From the NCBI RefSeq assembly GCF_000365145.1, contig NW_008481809.1, positions 1,725,630 to 1,789,629 on the forward strand: a DNA stretch of 64,000 bases, written 5' to 3'. The notes below the pieces were generated by a model. The model saw only the letters and a program-made list of their open reading frames with translations, was not told where the DNA came from and ran no database searches. The DNA comes from Cyphellophora europaea CBS 101466 (taxonomy: Eukaryota; Ascomycota; Eurotiomycetes; Chaetothyriales; Cyphellophoraceae). Numbering within the stretch: position 1 is the stretch's first letter; every line of letters starts with the position of its first letter. The translations under genes and the position numbers were made by a program. Below, one piece after another: positions 41,918 to 51,194 of this stretch.

Positions 41918-43732
41918 ATGGAAGACCGCCGGCAGGCACAAATCCGGAGAAAGCCGGTACCGATCTCGCCCATCTCACCTCCACCGCCGTACGAGTATAC
42001 GGAATCACCAGTGAGCATATCAGCTGGTGGTCAAAGTGGATATGACTCCACCTCATTTGACGGATACATCCATGAACCGTCGGCACGGCCACAACAGTAT
42101 CTCACTGTCGATGGTCACAGGCCACCACCACCAATCCACTCGCTTCGCACCACGAAGTCAAGCCCCAATCTGCAGCAGCCAACGAAGAAGGGCGAGGCTG
42201 CTCAGAAAGCAGGCAAAGCGGTAGCGACGGCCTTCGAAGAGGCACGCCACTTTGCTGGTGGCCTAGTGTCGCATCCATTCGAATCTACAAAGTATTACTC
42301 TATTCTTCGACACTCGCACGGCCTGGTGTTCTACAGTGGATCATACACCAGTATCGCCATCACCGTCTTCGCTGACCGTGATCTGCCGTCCGATCGATCG
42401 TTCTGGCTTCAACGGAAAGGCTGGTCAGGTAACACTGGTCTCAGGGCCGGTGTACTCTTCGGCACGCATGGAGCTTGGGTCAACGTTACGCCTTCAGTGA
42501 TAGCGATGGCGGATCAAATCAAGCAGACTGATGAACGTGCCTGGCAGCGGGACATTAGCAAGTTTATCCGTAAAGCGCCCAAGAAACTCGGAAGTCACGT
42601 CCCACGCGAGACAGCAATACTGCGTATTCCATGTGACGCTGAAGATGGGTATCTTCGCATCGTCATGTGCAGCGGTGAGAATGGCAAGAAAACCCTATGT
42701 CCGAGTCCAGTGTTCAGACTTGCATCAACTTCAATGGAGAGTAGCTCGATGCGTGGTGCCTCGCTGAAAACCATGCCTCTTGAGGCTGCCGTCAAGATTG
42801 GCACCACTGTTGGCACACAAGTGGTCAATCGATTTGCAGGTCCATATATCACCACCGCGAAGACTTTCGTTGCCGGTGCGACGGCAAGCGTATATCAGCC
42901 AAACGTAACCCAAACTCTAGCAATACAGGAAGCATACGACAAGAGCGGCCTTTCAGATCGTCTGGATACGATGAATGCGCAGTACGACCAGCGGAGGGGA
43001 GTGCAGGACCCTCTGCTATCTACTGGCGGGTATGATATTGCTGCTCCACCAATTTTCGTTGGTGGCGATGACGGACCAACACCTCCATTTCCCCTCCGTT
43101 TCAAGGGAAAGGTCGTCCCTGGCCAAGGCTACTCCACTAGATTACTGGGCCTTCCATCCGCCAATCTATCGGGCGTGGACAGTGACATCACGCTCAAGCA
43201 CAGCGGCATCTACTTTGGATATGCTGCAATAGGAATGAGCAGAAAGCTGCTAGATGAGCGTGGCCTCGATGATGACTGGCACAAAGCCATTATTTCCATC
43301 ACTCCCCTACCTGGCTCGCAAGCCAACGTTGTCCAGAAGAAGAAAGTTGTAGTCAACATACTTGAAGATTTTGAAGATGCCAATTTCTATGATGCCAAGT
43401 TGTCGGTGATGCTGATGGGATTCCTTCGACCTGCGCCACCATTACATTTAGTACAGCAAGGGCCAGCTGAAGTCCAGATGATGAACTTTCGACAGGACAT
43501 GGCAGTGACAGGGGCCAGTCTATCTCGGCCTGCTTGGGCAGCGGACATGACACTGGAGAGAGTGCGAACAGCATCCTCCAGCCGGTCTCTGACAGATCGC
43601 TACGTTGATGTGCGCCAGGGTGTACAGAACACGGTGGACAAAGTCCCGGTGCATTGGCTCGGCATCAGGACTGAAGGCCAGGGCACGCGTGACAGGTTTG
43701 TTGGCAGTGGAGGAATATCAATTCCTCGTTAA
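41918..43732 (+). CDS. Protein with degenerate riboflavin-kinase-like C-terminal domain
   Basis: The frame opens at 41741, but I start at the ATG at 41918 (M-E-D-R-R-Q-A-Q-I-R-R-K-P), giving 604 aa in one exon. Residues 1-100 are Pro-rich. A conserved-looking middle region (S-K-F-I-R-K-A-P-K-K-L-G-S-H-V-P-R-E) follows and is not recognised. Residues about 391-510 align with riboflavin kinase: F-K-G-K-V-V-P-G-Q-G, L-G-L-P-S-A-N-L (for G-I-P-T-A-N), H-S-G-I-Y-F-G-Y-A-A-I-G, W-H-K-A-I-I-S-I, and N-F-Y-D-A-K-L-S-V-M-L-M-G-F-L-R-P. The catalytic stretch K-x-x-E-x-H-I is K-V-V-V-N-I-L here, so the key Glu is lost, and the G-R-G-S loop is changed. Flavin binding without kinase activity is possible; this is inference. 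Confidence 0.75.
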   Translation: MEDRRQAQIRRKPVPISPISPPPPYEYTESPVSISAGGQSGYDSTSFDGYIHEPSARPQQYLTVDGHRPPPPIHSLRTTKSSPNLQQPTKKGEAAQKAGKAVATAFEEARHFAGGLVSHPFESTKYYSILRHSHGLVFYSGSYTSIAITVFADRDLPSDRSFWLQRKGWSGNTGLRAGVLFGTHGAWVNVTPSVIAMADQIKQTDERAWQRDISKFIRKAPKKLGSHVPRETAILRIPCDAEDGYLRIVMCSGENGKKTLCPSPVFRLASTSMESSSMRGASLKTMPLEAAVKIGTTVGTQVVNRFAGPYITTAKTFVAGATASVYQPNVTQTLAIQEAYDKSGLSDRLDTMNAQYDQRRGVQDPLLSTGGYDIAAPPIFVGGDDGPTPPFPLRFKGKVVPGQGYSTRLLGLPSANLSGVDSDITLKHSGIYFGYAAIGMSRKLLDERGLDDDWHKAIISITPLPGSQANVVQKKKVVVNILEDFEDANFYDAKLSVMLMGFLRPAPPLHLVQQGPAEVQMMNFRQDMAVTGASLSRPAWAADMTLERVRTASSSRSLTDRYVDVRQGVQNTVDKVPVHWLGIRTEGQGTRDRFVGSGGISIPR

Positions 43733-44066
43733 CATCTATGACTTGGGCACTGTATATCATAATACATAATCAGGAATTAGACTACATCCTGAAAACAAAT
43801 CGCCATGGTCGGGATATAACTTGTATGCAGCAGCCGCAATTCCATCTGCCTCCCCCAGTATTTTCTCCGTACATCAACTTGACAGACTATTCCGGTAGCC
43901 ACCCATAGGCCCTTGATGTCGTCCTCGCAAAAGCCAAGTATTCACTGCCTGATGTAGCCTCGTTCGTTCGATATCTCAGCCTCGTCGCACAAAAGTCTGC
44001 CCCGCAATTGCAACCAACGGTCGAAAAGTTGTCGCGTTCACTCTCAATCCGTGACCAGCATCCAAC
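43733..44066. other. Intergenic region upstream of TYW1
   Basis: About 330 bp, presumably the TYW1 promoter. Nothing specific recognised. Confidence 0.45.
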
Positions 44067-46421
44067 ATGGACATCGGAGAGGGCGGCGCGTGGCCCGTCG
44101 TGGCGGCTGACTATATCGACCGTGCCCTCACATTCTGGCATGAACACCGCATCTTCCTCGCAGGGTGTCTTGTGGCAACGATCATTACCCTCGGTGTGCT
44201 CCGCAGGCAGCGGGTTCCAAAGCATGTTCGGCAGGACTCGCCCTCGGCCGCGGAAAAAGCGTCGTGGTTATCTGAAGAGAAGTGGTCTGCGGAAGCCTCG
44301 AGAGGTACATTAGTGGCAGGAACATCGCGAGCAGCGACGAAGCCGACAGCCGCGCGGATCGTGGCTGGACGAAAACCAATACCAAGAGCCGGATCAGAGA
44401 CGCAAAATGAGGAGTCGGCCCTGCAGCCACTGGTTTTCTTCTGCTCTCTTACGGGCACGGCCGAGCGTCTGTCCAAAGAAGTCGCTGCGAGCATTGAGAT
44501 GTTGAGCCAGTCTAATGATTCTGTGCGCAAGCCTGTGGTTCTTGACCTAGCCTACGTTGACCTGGATGATTACTTCATTTCCGGACCTAAGAATGCTTCC
44601 GCAGAGAAGGCACTAAAATACTTCTACATTCTCCTCATCCCGTCCTACGACATCGATACCATCATCACGAACTTTCTCGCGCATCTAGACGAGACGCACA
44701 ATGACTTCCGCATCGACACCTCTCCACTCTCGCCCCTCGCAGGTTACTCCGTCTTTGGCATCGGCGATAAAGAAGGATGGCCCAGCGAAGAAGAGGGGTT
44801 CTGCTCTCACGCCATCGACACTGACCGCTGGCTTGCCAAATTGACCGGCCGCAAGCGAGCGTACCCGCTTGGCCTGGGCGACGTCAAGAGCAATCTCGAT
44901 CAGTGCCTTGGCGATTGGTGCTCAGGTCTCTCGAGTGCTCTGACAGATCTCACCTCTACCGGGTACCTCGGCGAGGGCGTGCCCGGTAGTGGCGATCCAG
45001 AAGAGTCCGATGTTGAAGACGCTGCTGAGTTTCCAGACAACAACCGCCGCAAACGCCAAAAGACGTCTCGAAAGGCAACCACTACCGACCTCGAAGATGT
45101 GGGCGGGAGATCGAATTCCAACAGCGCTTCTGGCACATCCACCCCTCTCACCATAGACTTCACCACCTACTCTTCAGCCAACGGTCCGACCACACAATCG
45201 CAAGCCCTGAAGGCAATGGTCCCCAAAGAATCCCCAACGTACGCTGCCCTCACTAAACAAGGCTACACCATCGTCGGCACGCACAGCGGCGTCAAGATCT
45301 GCCGGTGGACGAAGTCTGCGCTCCGCGGTCGTGGCAGCTGCTACAAGAACTCGTTTTACGGCATCGCCTCACATCTCTGCATGGAGACGACACCCTCTCT
45401 CTCCTGCTCCAACAAGTGCGTCTTCTGCTGGCGGCACGGCACCAACCCCGTCGCCACCACCTGGCGCTGGGAAGTCGACGACCCCCACGCCATCTTCACC
45501 GGCGCCCTCGAAGGCCACTACAAGAAAATAAAAATGATGCGCGGCGTGCCCGGCGTCCGCGCCGAACGCTTCGCCGAAGCAATGCGCGTGCGTCACTGCG
45601 CCCTCAGCCTGGTCGGCGAACCCATCTTCTACCCGCGAATCAACGAGTTCGTGGACCTGCTGCATGGCGACCGCATCAGCAGCTTCCTCGTCTGCAACGC
45701 ACAGCATCCGGCGCAACTACGTGCTCTCAAGCGCGTCACGCAGCTCTACGTCAGCATCGACGCCTCCAACCGCGAGAGTCTGCGCCGCATCGACCGGCCC
45801 CTGCACCGCGACTTCTGGGAGCGGTTCGTCGCCTGCCTGGATATCCTGCGCGAGAGGCGCTTCGAGCAGCGCACCGTCTTCCGCCTCACGCTCGTCAAGG
45901 GCTTCAACGTTGAGGAGGAGGTTGAAGGGTATGCGGACCTCGTGGCCAGGGGCTTGCCCTGCTTCGTCGAGATAAAGGGCGTCACGTACTGCGGCACCAG
46001 TAGCGCGGCAGGCGCTGGGTTGACCATGCAGAACGTGCCCTTCTACGAGGAGGTCGTGGCGTTTGCGGAGGCGTTGGATCGTGCCTTGCTGAAGAGGGGG
46101 CTGGCATACGGCATTGCGGCTGAGCATGCGCACAGCTGTTGTATTCTGTTGGCGAGCCGTCGCTTCGAGGTGAATGGGCGGTGGAACACGGTCATCGACT
46201 ATGATAGGTTCTTTAAGTTGTTGGAGGCTGGAGAAGATTTCAAGCCGGAGGACTACTGTAGCGAGACGGCCGAGTGGGCACTCTGGGGCAATGGAGGCTT
46301 TGATCCCAGGGACGAGCGGGTGGATCGGAAGGGCAGACCCAAGGAAGTCAAGGCTAAGGAGGTGCTGGGTGAGGAGAGTGTCAAGCCCAAGAAGCAGCCA
46401 CAGGCTAGCATCGACTTCTGA
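44067..46421 (+). CDS. TYW1: tRNA 4-demethylwyosine synthase TYW1
   Basis: Radical-SAM enzyme that builds the tricyclic ring of wyosine on G37 of tRNA-Phe, using pyruvate. It has 784 aa in one exon. A hydrophobic helix at residues 28-45 suggests ER-membrane anchoring, as in yeast. A flavodoxin (FMN) domain spans about 120-300 (F-F-C-S-L-T-G-T-A-E-R-L; S-V-F-G-I-G-D). An acidic linker leads to the radical-SAM domain with C-S-N-K-C-V-F-C (Cys447, 451, 454) binding the 4Fe-4S cluster. Later blocks are H-C-A-L-S-L-V-G-E-P-I-F-Y-P, L-V-C-N-A-Q-H-P, L-Y-V-S-I-D-A-S and R-L-T-L-V-K-G-F-N. The length matches fungal TYW1. Only 51 bp separate its stop from the stop of the converging tannase gene. Confidence 0.96.
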   Translation: MDIGEGGAWPVVAADYIDRALTFWHEHRIFLAGCLVATIITLGVLRRQRVPKHVRQDSPSAAEKASWLSEEKWSAEASRGTLVAGTSRAATKPTAARIVAGRKPIPRAGSETQNEESALQPLVFFCSLTGTAERLSKEVAASIEMLSQSNDSVRKPVVLDLAYVDLDDYFISGPKNASAEKALKYFYILLIPSYDIDTIITNFLAHLDETHNDFRIDTSPLSPLAGYSVFGIGDKEGWPSEEEGFCSHAIDTDRWLAKLTGRKRAYPLGLGDVKSNLDQCLGDWCSGLSSALTDLTSTGYLGEGVPGSGDPEESDVEDAAEFPDNNRRKRQKTSRKATTTDLEDVGGRSNSNSASGTSTPLTIDFTTYSSANGPTTQSQALKAMVPKESPTYAALTKQGYTIVGTHSGVKICRWTKSALRGRGSCYKNSFYGIASHLCMETTPSLSCSNKCVFCWRHGTNPVATTWRWEVDDPHAIFTGALEGHYKKIKMMRGVPGVRAERFAEAMRVRHCALSLVGEPIFYPRINEFVDLLHGDRISSFLVCNAQHPAQLRALKRVTQLYVSIDASNRESLRRIDRPLHRDFWERFVACLDILRERRFEQRTVFRLTLVKGFNVEEEVEGYADLVARGLPCFVEIKGVTYCGTSSAAGAGLTMQNVPFYEEVVAFAEALDRALLKRGLAYGIAAEHAHSCCILLASRRFEVNGRWNTVIDYDRFFKLLEAGEDFKPEDYCSETAEWALWGNGGFDPRDERVDRKGRPKEVKAKEVLGEESVKPKKQPQASIDF

Positions 46422-46472
46422 ATAATGTCGTCTACCCATCAACAAGTTCCACACACCAAACTCTCCCCCCAC

Positions 46473-48122
46473 TTACTCTGAACACACCCAGCTCTCCACC
46501 CTCCTCGGATCCGCCCCCTCGTGCACCAACGCCGCCCTGCCCGGATACGGACACGCTTTCCTCCTCGCCAGCACCTGGCCCTCCACATCATCACCCTCCC
46601 ACTTCGTCGTGACCAGAAACTCCGGCTTCACGCCCTCTTCCACCCACCGCACCAGCGCCAGCACCGCATCATGCTCCGCATCCTCCTGACCCGGCACGCT
46701 GTGGACCCCCTCGCCCAGATAGGCCGGCATGCTCCCCGCCCCGCCAATATACCAGGGCGCCTCGCCCGCCCCGCCGCTACAGTGCAGCAACCCGGGCACA
46801 AAGAACAGGCGGTAAAAGTCGTCGACATCGTACGCGACCCCCTCCTGCGCCGCCGCCGCGACGACGCTCATGCCGGCGACCATCATCTCGTAGAATGTCC
46901 GACTCGACGCCCACGGAATCAGCGTATCCGCCAGACCGTGGTAGTGCAGCAACTTGGCGCCGCGCGCCGCAAACTCCCTTGTGGCGGCGAAGTGCTCGGG
47001 GATGCCGCGGCGGTCGCCTGTGGCCTCGCGGTCGAGCACGATGCTGTAGTTGAAGGAGCGCCAGTCCCACGTGGGGTCCTGTAGGCCGAGGTAGGCGAGG
47101 CTGCTGGTGCCGAGGATGAGGGGCGCGTCGGCGGGGAGGAAGCGCGGCCAGTCGGCTTCGGTGCCGGGGGAGAGGGGGTGGTAGAAGAGGGGGTTGGCGA
47201 TGGTGGAGTGGTGGCCGTAGAGGAGGTGGAGGGTGTTGAGCTGCGGGGCGGTGAGGCAGGCGCTGCTGGAGGTGTTCTGGTTGGGGTTGCACAGTAGGGT
47301 CTCGGGGCGGAAGTGGCAGGCTTGGGGGTCGGAGATGACGCCGTCGGTGACGCCGTCGACGGGGTCGCATTGTCGGAGGGCTTCGGCTTCGATGAGTGGG
47401 TAGAGCGTGGGTGGGATGTGGTGGTCCGATGTGTTGGGCAGGTTGAGGCTGCCCATCTGCACCATGTAGGCGGCGATCTTGTTGGACTCCCAGGCCGGTG
47501 CACCGGCGAGGATGCCGTCGAAGTCTTCGGGATAGAGCTGCATTTCGAGCAGGCCCTGGCGCCCGCCGGTCGAGCAGCCGTTGTAGTAGCTGTAGCTGAT
47601 GTTGTGGCCGTAGTGAGCTTTGACGATGGCTTTTGCCTCGCTGACACTGCCATGCATCGCGCGGTATTGCCAGTCGGTGATAGTCTCTGGGCCATTCAAG
47701 ACAAAGCGTCCGTCAATGGAGGTTCCGTTGTGGCCGGTGTCCGTGGACATGACTGCAAAGCCATAGCGCGCCATGATGCCCATGGCCGGCCAGTTGATGC
47801 CTCCTGCGAGTCCACCATTGCCAACCGCAGAGAAGCGACCATTCCAGTCTTCGGGGAGGAACAGGCCGAAGCGGAATGAAGAGGATGGAGAGCTAGTGAC
47901 GTTGATTGTCACGGCGCAGAGAGCTGGCAGGGCGCTGGCGTTGCCGGGATATGCTATCTCGGTAGGGTCGCCGAATGTGCCATCGTCGGGCACGCTTATG
48001 GCGGATAATGCTGTCGCCCCTTCCGGTAGTATGGCCTGGAAAACATCAATGGAGCATGTCTGTGCTTTGACTGCAGTCAGGGAGGCAACGGCTGCGATCA
48101 GAATGCACGCCTTTGAGAACAT
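46473..48122 (-). CDS. Secreted tannase/feruloyl esterase family enzyme
   Basis: 549 aa, one exon, with a signal peptide (M-F-S-K-A-C-I-L-I-A-A-V-A-S-L ending K-A-Q). The alpha/beta-hydrolase site is N-G-C-S-T-G-G-R-Q (Ser184), with Asp399 in H-G-L-A-D-T and His447 in L-L-H-C-S-G-G. Cys183 and Cys448 flank Ser and His, forming the CS-D-HC pattern that defines this family. A Ca-binding loop is seen in the lid (C-D-P-V-D-G-V-T-D-G-V-I-S-D-P, residues 252-266). Such enzymes release ferulate or gallate from plant cell-wall esters and tannins outside the cell. Substrate preference cannot be read. Several N-glycosylation sites are present. It is convergent with TYW1. Confidence 0.93.
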   Translation of the reverse strand: MFSKACILIAAVASLTAVKAQTCSIDVFQAILPEGATALSAISVPDDGTFGDPTEIAYPGNASALPALCAVTINVTSSPSSSFRFGLFLPEDWNGRFSAVGNGGLAGGINWPAMGIMARYGFAVMSTDTGHNGTSIDGRFVLNGPETITDWQYRAMHGSVSEAKAIVKAHYGHNISYSYYNGCSTGGRQGLLEMQLYPEDFDGILAGAPAWESNKIAAYMVQMGSLNLPNTSDHHIPPTLYPLIEAEALRQCDPVDGVTDGVISDPQACHFRPETLLCNPNQNTSSSACLTAPQLNTLHLLYGHHSTIANPLFYHPLSPGTEADWPRFLPADAPLILGTSSLAYLGLQDPTWDWRSFNYSIVLDREATGDRRGIPEHFAATREFAARGAKLLHYHGLADTLIPWASSRTFYEMMVAGMSVVAAAAQEGVAYDVDDFYRLFFVPGLLHCSGGAGEAPWYIGGAGSMPAYLGEGVHSVPGQEDAEHDAVLALVRWVEEGVKPEFLVTTKWEGDDVEGQVLARRKACPYPGRAALVHEGADPRRVESWVCSE

Positions 48123-48820
48123 TTTGACGCGGGAGGCGGAAAAAGTGCTTGGACACGGGCAGCTCCTACTTCAAGGTTGGCAGATCTCTTGAGCTCCTGG
48201 GTAGAAGCTCGTGACTCTGACGAGGACGCCACGTGCCCATTAAATGTATCATATTTGGATCAGTCAGTTCACAGCTCCGGCTCGAGGTTACCTCGGCTCC
48301 ACGCCAGGATAGCATGTTTCTTGGTCCACGCCGACTCGGACTCTCAAGATGGTTGAACAAGAGTACAAATTCGCACGGCTAGCAACCTGGACAAGGGTTG
48401 TTGGGAGCAAAGATGCGGGGAAGTCGGGGGAGAGTGGAGGTTGCCCGTGGGACGGCGGCCTTGGCAGTGACCAGGAGGGGTTATTGTCCGGGCCACATTC
48501 GTCTATAGGTCTGGATGTACTGCATGAGATAGTCATGAAGGTCATGGAACCAAACAGGGTTGCGACCAAAGGCTGAGCGAAGGGAGTGCAGAGCTGTTGC
48601 GTCAAATTTTAAAACGGCCAAAGCCATATTGCCAAGACTCTCCTCTCCGCTGGACAGAGAAGCTCTTCCGTACAAAGCCAATGCAGGTCCCAGTGTCCTC
48701 TTCCAAGTCTGAGGGAAGAGGCTATGGGCGAAGTCTCGTCTCTGTCGAGCGAATGCACGCCCTCTCAACCCCAAGAGTCTGCTTCCGCCTTCTTCCCATT
48801 TCAACCATCTTTCCTATGCT
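48123..48820. other. Intergenic region upstream of the tannase gene
   Basis: About 700 bp between the tannase start and the 3' end of the acyl-CoA synthetase gene. ORFs are short. It holds the tannase promoter. Confidence 0.45.
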
Positions 48821-51194
48821 CTAGAGCCTCGCCTTTCCGGCTTTCAATCTCTCTTCTGCCTCCTTGTTCAGTCTAACGTAGCCTTCTCCTTCCTTCTCAA
48901 TCCAGTACATTCTGTCACTGGTTCCGAGGGGCAATGAGAAACCTGTGGGGTACGTCAGCAAGAAAAGTGATCTGACCAAGGATGCGAGAGCGGATGATGT
49001 GTGCCGATATGAGACGGTTAGGGGCAAAACCTTACCGTCCTGTCTTAACCCGGTCTTCAGTTTTTTCATGATCAGAGACACCCGATCTGCTCCTGTGTCG
49101 CTCTTAAGGTCTGGACGGTCGGTGCTGACGAGCACGCGGAGGAAGCGCGGTACAGCATACACGGGCAAAGCATTCGCGTTGGTCGTTAGCCATTTCTCCA
49201 GCTCGGGAACTACTTCGCATTCCAACGCATCCGGGCCGTCTATGCTTTTACGGCCTTCGGTGCCGCTGAATGTGAGTGCGGCACAGCCTAATTGACCATC
49301 ATAGCCGTAGCGATTCATGGGAATCGCATAGACGTTCACGGAAGCGATTTTGGGGTGGCGACTGAAGCAGGCCTCGACTTCTGTCGTCGAGATGTTGTGA
49401 CCTTTCGCACGGTAGGTGTCGCCGAGTCGATCGTGGAAGGATACGTAGCCTTCTGCGTCCTGTAGCAGCGAGGAAATGTCAGTTTGATATTGCTGAAAAC
49501 TGCCTCCGGGCAGTGCGTAATCGACTGTGCTAGCCGGAAATGAACCAGTGTGGGTGCCCTGCTTACCATTGCCAGCGCATCTCCTAAGCGATAGAATTGG
49601 TCTCCAGTCTCGAATACATCCCGCAGCATCTTCTTTTCCGTCGCCTCCACGCCACCCTCGCCAACATAATCGTGTCTTCGCTGTACGGGAGGAACAATGC
49701 GACTAATAGACTCGCCTATCTCACCGGGGTCGGTGGTCATACAAAAGCCAGTTTTCGGATCGCAAAGAATATCTCCCGTCTCAAGATCCGTGCGCACAAT
49801 GTAAAAGGTACGTTGGCCAAACCACGAACTGCGCATGAGTGGACCCCAGTGAGCGATCTTGCCGACACCTCGGTCCCCTTTGTTCGAGTTCACCAGCGAT
49901 ACCGTGGCTTCGCTGGCTGAGTAGTACTCGACAATCCACGGGATCCCGAAGCGGTTCCTCACACCTTGCCATACAGACGCCGAGAGGCCCAGCCCGAACG
50001 CCAAATCGACTCCGTGGTTCTTCTCGTTCGGAAAGCGCGGATCGGGAGGCGATTGGACCAAGTATCGCAGCATTTCTCCAATGTACAAGATTGCATTTGC
50101 CTGCGATCGGCGGACATCGGCCCAGAACTCGCTACGGGAAAAGCGGCGCGCAAGGATTATGGTGCCGGAGACTGCGTGCGTTGGCGGAAGGGCGGCAAAC
50201 CTTCATATGAAAATAGAGCACGGTGTCAGCATGGCATAGTAGAGCTCCTGTGAGATACAGCCGAGGCCAATATCTTTGCCTGGCAGCTATGGAGGGGGAC
50301 GACTTACGAAGCAGTGCCGTGAAACATGGGGAGACAAACATAGAACCGGCGGCTCTGGTTGTACATGTTTGGATATCTTCCTGGGCATGTTGATCCAAGG
50401 CTGTACGCTGCCGGCCAGTTCAACGCTTTCGGAAGACCAGTTGTTCCTGATGTGAAGAGGTATTGAGATGCATCCGTTGCGCGCACCTGTGGTCTGGAGG
50501 ACTTAGGGAAATCTCCCATCTCGGGGACGACCGGTCGCAGACTGTCATGTCGTACGACTATGGTTCCATTCCGAGAGGACCACTGCGGTAGGGAGGGATA
50601 CGTGTTGTAATCGTATAAAATCACACGTTTCAGCCACGGACATGAGGGATCAGCCGAAAAGTCTGTGGTACCCTCCGCTAGGTCAAATGCCTGTGACACT
50701 ATCCCCGACAGCTCGAAGGTGGTTATGATAAACTCAGCCTCCGAGACCTTCAGACAATGCTTGATATGGTGGCCCGTAATGGACGTGTTAATGGGAGCCG
50801 GAATCGCACCAAGCTTGTAAAGCGCCCACCAGGTGAAGATGAATTCAGGAGAGTTATTGATGAACAAGCCCACTACTGTTCTGTTCCGCACTCCCAAAGA
50901 CTGCAGAGCTTCGGCCCATCGACCAATTTCCTCTCGAAGACGCCGGTATGTCCAGCTACGTCCTTCGAATACAAGCGCCTCCTGCTCAGTGTGGTGATTG
51001 GATTCGTAGGTATTGTGAAGGACGTGATAGAAGGACCAGTCATCTTCGCCGCGGATCTCAGAAAGATGTCGCATGTATTGCTCCATTCTCCGGGCCCCTC
51101 TGATTTGAGCTATGTCACTGCGTATAGAGTGCTTGGCATCCAGGTACATGCCGGCTAGCCCTGTGGCCGCCGCGGCGCAGGCAATGAGTGCCAT
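48821..51194 (-). CDS. AMP-binding very-long-chain acyl-CoA synthetase / fatty-acid transporter (FAT1-like), 4 exons
   Basis: Exons 51194-50308, 50200-49567, 49459-49036 and 48942-48821 give 688 aa. The frame before 51194 lacks an ATG; the chosen start gives a hydrophobic N-terminal segment (M-A-L-I-A-C-A-A-A-A-T-G). Family motifs: Y-L-F-T-S-G-T-T-G-L-P-K-A (ATP/AMP signature), L-P-M-F-H-G-T-A, Y-Y-S-A-S-E-A-T, Y-R-L-G-D, and F-H-D-R-L-G-D-T-Y-R-A-K-G-H-N-I-S-T-T-E-V-E (FATP/VLACS motif). The end has G-L-R-Q-D-G-F and Y-W-I-E-K-E-G-E-G-Y-V-R-L. These enzymes activate and import long fatty acids at peroxisome or plasma membrane. A specialised secondary-metabolite role is possible but unsupported. 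Introns are 50201-50307, 49460-49566 and 48943-49035. Confidence 0.9.

Noticed and set aside
45305..45913. Second plus-strand frame inside TYW1
   Set aside because: Arg/His/Leu-rich out-of-frame reading of GC-rich coding sequence; the main frame carries the radical-SAM motif.
47313..47879. Long open frames antisense to the tannase gene
   Set aside because: Shadows of a GC-rich real gene whose own frame has the signal peptide, catalytic triad and Ca loop.
48821..51194. Tannase, transporter and acyl-CoA synthetase read as part of a biosynthetic gene cluster
   Set aside because: No polyketide synthase, NRPS, terpene cyclase or cluster regulator is present; the genes are interleaved with housekeeping genes.
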